This document shows positions 59,788 through 64,000 of a stretch of 64,000 nucleotides of DNA, in pieces; position 1 is the stretch's first letter; each line of letters starts with the position of its first letter. The DNA lies in assembly GCA_002812745.2 (NCBI GenBank), contig NCSJ02000175.1, forward strand, positions 1 to 64,000, read 5' to 3'. Source of the stretch: Scytalidium lignicola. Taxonomy: Eukaryota; Ascomycota; Leotiomycetes. Below the pieces are notes generated by a model. That model saw only the letters and a list, made by a program, of their open reading frames with translations, did no database searches and was not told the origin of the DNA. The position numbers were made by a program, and so were the translations under genes.

Positions 59788-61832
59788 ATGTTCGCCCGTC
59801 AGGTGGGAAGCGGCGAGGGGCTTGCAATTATCTCTACGATCGTTGCATTTATTGCGAGTAATATTCTCATCTCCGCCGTAGGAGGGTTTTCTTTCATCAT
59901 CACCGCATATGTTATCTACCAGCAATTCATCTCCCCGCTCTCCAAGTTCCCAGGTCCGTTCTGGGCTTCGTTGTCGCCGCTCTGGAAGCTTATCGTCTTC
60001 CGCCGAGGAGACTTCCACCTAACCATCTTAAGACTTCACGAGAAATATGGTCGGACAGTCCGGATCGCACCAAATGAAGTTATTATAGCAGAAGGATCAG
60101 CTATCCGACAAATCTATGGCACTGTGGAGGGACGAGACTTCTTCAAGGTATGAACTCTATGTTTTGTTTTAGTTTGTCGATTATATCCAATTTTGCTAAC
60201 ATAATGCAAAACAGACCGATTATTACGAGTAAGTGAATTTGAGGCGCTACATCCTATCAATCTTGTAGCCCAAAGAGAGCCTGAAGTTAGAAAACATAGC
60301 CTAACATTGCATATAGTGCATTCACCGCATTCAGACCTACTATCTTCGGCCAGCGTGATCCCGGCTTACACGCAAAGCGTAAGCGCATAGTCTCCCACGG
60401 CTATTCAATGAACGCTCTCCAAGCAATGGAAAAATACGTCCAAGACCGACTCGCTGTCTTCATGGATAAGATGTCCGGTTTCGCTTCAAATGGACAAATA
60501 GTTAATTTGAGCAAGTGGTCTCATTTCTTCGCATTCGATGTCATTGGAGAATTGGTATGCTTTTATAATCCGCCATCCACCATAATTAAATACGGTCATT
60601 TAACCAATATAATAGGCATTCAGTGAAGGATTCGGCATGCTCGATAGCGGTATCGAAGATGAACACATTTCTCTCATCAATAACCAAATGGAGTTTGGAT
60701 CTACTATTGGAATGATTCCTTCCCTGATCCCAATGACCAAATTGACGTGGCTACCAATTCCTTGGTTGAAGAGAATCCAAGCTGGAAGAGAACGTCTAAA
60801 GGAGGTAATATTTACCTAACCATAGTTACACTTAGTTTCGGGCTGCTAACTATTTCGCTAGTTAACTCGATCTCGTGTGGAACGTCGTAAGGAAAAACTG
60901 AGCGACCGCAAGGATCTACTTGGCAGACTCATCGAAGCTAAAGATCCCGTAACTGGAGAGATGTTGGATCCTATTGACCTCCGAACGGAAGCTTTCTCTA
61001 GCATGTATGTTTGCTCCATATAAGTAACATAATAGCGACCACCTACTAATTCTTTATATAGTGTTGCGGGAAGTGACTCTACTTCTTCCGCTCTTGGCTA
61101 CACCTTCTATCATATTCTCAGCCATCCAAGCGTTCAAAAAACAGTTGTTGAAGAAATACGTGCTGCTTTCCCAGACAAGGTGGTCGGCAGCGAAGATTCA
61201 ATGCCTAAGTACTCAGAACTTGGAAAGCTTCCATATCTTCAGGCCTGCATCAAAGAATCACTCCGTCTCACTCCTCCTGCGACGATCCACCTCCCTCGTT
61301 CCGTTCCAGCTGGTGGAAAGATGATTGCAGGTGTCTACTACCCTGCAAAGGTTAGTGATGATTTCACCTGACGATTCAACATTATAGTTAGAATTACTAA
61401 CACTGGATTTGCCACCAACAGACCACAGTCGGAATTTCTGCCTTACCTATCCACCACAATCCAGAGTTATTCGGCCCGGATGCCCTCCAATTTAACCCTG
61501 ACCGATGGATTCACGGCTCCAAAGGTCTTAGCGTTGAGGAGATGAACAGGTACTGGATTCCGTTTGGGGTCGGCTCACGGCAGTGTATTGGAAAGAACGT
61601 AGCTCTTCTAGAGGTAATTATCAGCTCAACCGATTCAACATCAACCCTTGTTTGTAAATACTAACAATTTATCTTATAGCTTGTGAAATTAATCGGTACC
61701 ATATTTCTCTTCTTCGACATCGATATGATTAAGAATAGTGAGACGACAGAGATTCCGGAGTCTGCATCTTACTTCTTTGCTAGAATGTCGGCGCCTGTCA
61801 TGATTAGACTAAAGGCAAGAAGTGCAGCCTAG
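59788..61832 (+). CDS. Cytochrome P450 monooxygenase, microsomal type
   Basis: Eight exons (59788-60147, 60215-60228, 60317-60554, 60616-60804, 60862-61004, 61062-61350, 61422-61613, 61680-61832) give 525 aa, including a 14-nt micro-exon. The N-terminal membrane anchor is followed by the Pro hinge 'FPGPFWA'. The I-helix is 'VAGSDSTS' (316-323), ExxR is 'ESLR' (380-383), the PERF-like motif 'FNPDRW', and the heme loop 'FGVGSRQCIG' has Cys466. Overall layout is like fungal pisatin-demethylase-type P450s, but family assignment needs alignment. It hydroxylates or demethylates an unknown substrate using a reductase partner in the ER. Divergent from a Zn2Cys6 regulator and near a DHA1 transporter. 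Confidence 0.93.
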
Positions 61833-62306
61833 ATCCAGAGTACGGGTTTTTGAATCTTGCATTATTTTATTTGGAAAGTCATTTTAGGGCTGCGTTGTCG
61901 AGCCTAGACGCGTCTAGTCGCGGGATATAAATCCCATTATAGGGCATGAGGACTTTCAAGTCAGCTAAGATGCGATGTCGGGGTGATTTGACTCTAGATA
62001 TGTTGAAGATTTACGAAAAGGAGACGACCTGAAGTGGTAAATCTTTTGTTGCGGAGGCTATTATGTACACAGTATATCCCTGATGAAGTACTTGATACTT
62101 TTTATGATATTATGATGAAATATCATATGCATTGTATTGCCAAGAGAATAGAATATTACAATTGCAAATATCTAAATAGTCGTCTGGCCTAACTTTACGC
62201 CATGATAGAATTTAAATACACTAATTATGTCTCTAGGACTAACAGATATAGTTTTTGAATGGGATTTTTGTCGATATTAAATTGACCTTTAGAATTCTAC
62301 ATTAAG
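61833..62306. other. Intergenic between convergent genes
   Basis: 474 bp holding the 3' regions of the P450 and the hydrolase; AT-rich from about 62090. No gene or repeat seen. Confidence 0.55.
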
Positions 62307-63617
62307 TTATGCTCCACAGCTTTCGGCAATCGTTTCCTGACGACTAAATCCACCAGGTATTTCCTTGCTACTGCTAAGCCAGTTATTGGTCCCTTTTCCA
62401 ACCTCTAGTGTTAACGTATAAGAGTTAGCCATGGATGGTTGAATGCCTTTCAGCAATTCCAAAGCCTCATTCCGACGTCTTTCACTCATTATCTCGGCCG
62501 CTTTATCGACCCTATCCCGGATTACCTGTGGTGCCTCTTTGCTATACCTTTTAAGCGCAGCAACTACAGTCCGGAAACCCTGTTCCGAATTCTTTTTAAA
62601 TCTAACCATTTCTCTATGGTCACCCGCAATACCACATCTCTCGGTGTTATCCAAAATCGGTGCTGCACTCGCTTCATCCACGATGTAGTCCTTTGTATAT
62701 TTCAGGTCAGTCTTCTCTTGTTCCCAGAAAAAGAAGATGCGAAAGTTCGGCATCAATGGGGCGAATTGATCGCTGATATTTTGTAGAGTCTCGGACTCTT
62801 CTTCCAGTGCGGCAAGCAAGCTCGATTCGACTTGTACTGCACCCTTTGGAATCAAGATGGAGGCAAGCTTTTGAAGACTGCCAAGAAGACGAGCTTTACT
62901 TGTCCCATTATGTGGGGTGGCAAAGAAGAGCACGGCGAATGTGCAGGTATATATTGATTGTAAATGTGCTATTTTTGAAGAAACACGACTTGCGGAATAT
63001 GCTAACGCCTAGTGATGGATCCAGGTTAGCAGCAGCCGGAAGGCTTGAGTGTTGCCAAGCCGGTAAAACTAAATAAAGACTTACCCGTTTTACAATGATT
63101 CCACCAAGGGAATGACATATAAATATAATAGGTCTATAGTTCGCATCTTCAAGCTACCGTGAATTAGCAGCTTACTAATAACGACTAAACTCCTTTGGAT
63201 TCCGGACTGCCTTCCTAGATCTGGTCAATATAAGAGGCAACTTACATCCCTATCAGCTTGTAACTGTGCAATAAGCGTTTGGGCATGTTGCAAAACTCGG
63301 TCCGAGCTCGTGGTGTCACCCGTCAAGGAAGTGATATTGGAAATATAGCTCCATGAAAGCACACGAGCATTCTTTATATACTTGGGTAGAAAATCCGGAT
63401 GGTTTAGCCAGCAGACATTCTGGGATTTGGATGTCCACGTCTTGAGGACGTCTCCATTGAGCCCGTGAACGGCGACGATACTTTAGTAGAATGTATAAGT
63501 TAGCTAGCAAGGCTTTTGACTATTCGCAGCTAGGCAATGGTGAACTAACTCGATCTCGGGCTCACCAGGCGGGCAATACAGCTCGTGAATTCCAAAATCC
63601 TGCTCTGAAGGCCCCAT
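62307..63617 (-). CDS. SERAC1/DUF676-like alpha/beta hydrolase
   Basis: Four exons (63617-63550, 63480-63246, 63153-63085, 63008-62307) give 357 aa. The fold starts with 'DIVAVHGLNGDVLKTWT' (oxyanion-hole HGLNG), then 'RPIIFICHSLGGIIVKRALA' with the nucleophile elbow at Ser116, and 'VLFFATPHNGTSKARLLGSL', all typical of PGAP1/SERAC1-like serine esterases. The catalytic Asp/His are probably in 'DEASAAPILDNTERCGIAGD' and 'GDHREMVRF'. The same domain often heads fungal NACHT/NB-ARC receptor-like proteins; here the frame stops at 62307 with no nucleotide-binding domain behind it, so this is a stand-alone enzyme. No signal peptide. Substrate unknown; lipids are likely by family. Confidence 0.85.
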
Positions 63618-64000
63618 TATTCGAAATTTGACTCTTTGGAGGGCAGAATTGACAAGTTTCTTTTTAGGTCAGCTTGAAGAAGAAACTTCTGCTAAAAGAG
63701 TGAAATGATGCCCGTCGCAGCCCAGCGTCGCCGCGCCTCCTTGTATTGAGCCTTATCTCTTCTAATGTGGTCGAGCTATGCCACAATAGTGCTAGCAGAT
63801 GAGGCCGCAGGTAATATCACCTCTCTTTGATTCGTAAATAGCCCCTGCGAATATAGTTCTCTAGTAACACCGACAGCTCGTAAATACAAAGAGGGCTTTC
63901 AGGAGGCTCTGAGCACACTGACTCAACAAAAGCAGACCTTGATACAGAGAGCTACAATACTATTCATCTAACTTAAAAAGAGAGAATTTCGGAATATATC
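63618..64000. other. 5' flank of the hydrolase, no gene seen
   Basis: 383 bp to the window edge. Presumed promoter of the minus-strand hydrolase; nothing else recognised. Confidence 0.5.

Noticed and set aside
1..64000. tRNA, rRNA or CRISPR features
   Set aside because: No cloverleaf-like box A/box B pair, rRNA segment or regularly spaced repeat was found by reading; a tRNA scan would settle this.

Overview
The window is nuclear DNA of a filamentous ascomycete (Pezizomycotina). The evidence is many short introns (about 39 to 144 nt, most 45 to 90) with GT...CTRAY...AG signals, Zn2Cys6 regulators, a UstYa-like protein, a fungal fucose-lectin protein, and AT-rich repeats carrying G-to-A/C-to-T changes of the kind left by repeat-induced point mutation (RIP). 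Leotiomycetes is a guess from general protein flavour only. Exon models were built by hand from splice motifs and reading-frame arithmetic; every intact model closes in frame.

Layout. 1-7535 is a transposon graveyard: a heavily mutated Ty3/gypsy pol relic, a possible gag relic on the other strand, a 1.7-kb TIR element, and directly abutting it a better preserved Fot1/pogo-like element with 135-bp TIRs and a TA duplication. 7779-9062 is a GT31-like glycosyltransferase. 9.8-21 kb holds a broken LaeA-type methyltransferase, a secreted S10 carboxypeptidase, an MFS transporter and a UstYa-like protein, all on the minus strand. 22.2-22.9 kb is a RIP-degraded Tc1/mariner relic. 23.2-25.5 kb is a MACPF-like/fucose-lectin fusion. 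26.5-30.4 kb carries a hypothetical gene and a Baeyer-Villiger monooxygenase, each with one frame break. 31.5-37.8 kb has a dynamin-like GTPase and a mitochondrial-type aconitase.

39.0-46.1 kb looks like a small catabolic group: a Zn2Cys6 regulator, a divergent sugar-type MFS transporter and a LigI-type amidohydrolase/lactonase. An ATP-grasp ligase and a secreted GH92 alpha-mannosidase follow, separated by a 723-bp non-autonomous element with an 8-bp target duplication. 53.3-54.2 kb is a hypothetical gene. 54.9-61.8 kb is a second group: MFS transporter, Zn2Cys6 regulator and a divergent P450, reminiscent of detoxification or small secondary-metabolite modules. The window ends with a SERAC1-like alpha/beta hydrolase.

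The 19 single Ns nearly all sit beside A/T homopolymers, so the two single-base frame breaks may be sequencing errors rather than real mutations. No convincing tRNA, rRNA or CRISPR feature was seen. No clearly new system is proven; the best leads are the UstYa/peptidase/transporter stretch, the pore-former/lectin fusion and a 33-bp palindrome that looks like a transposon reduced to its ends.
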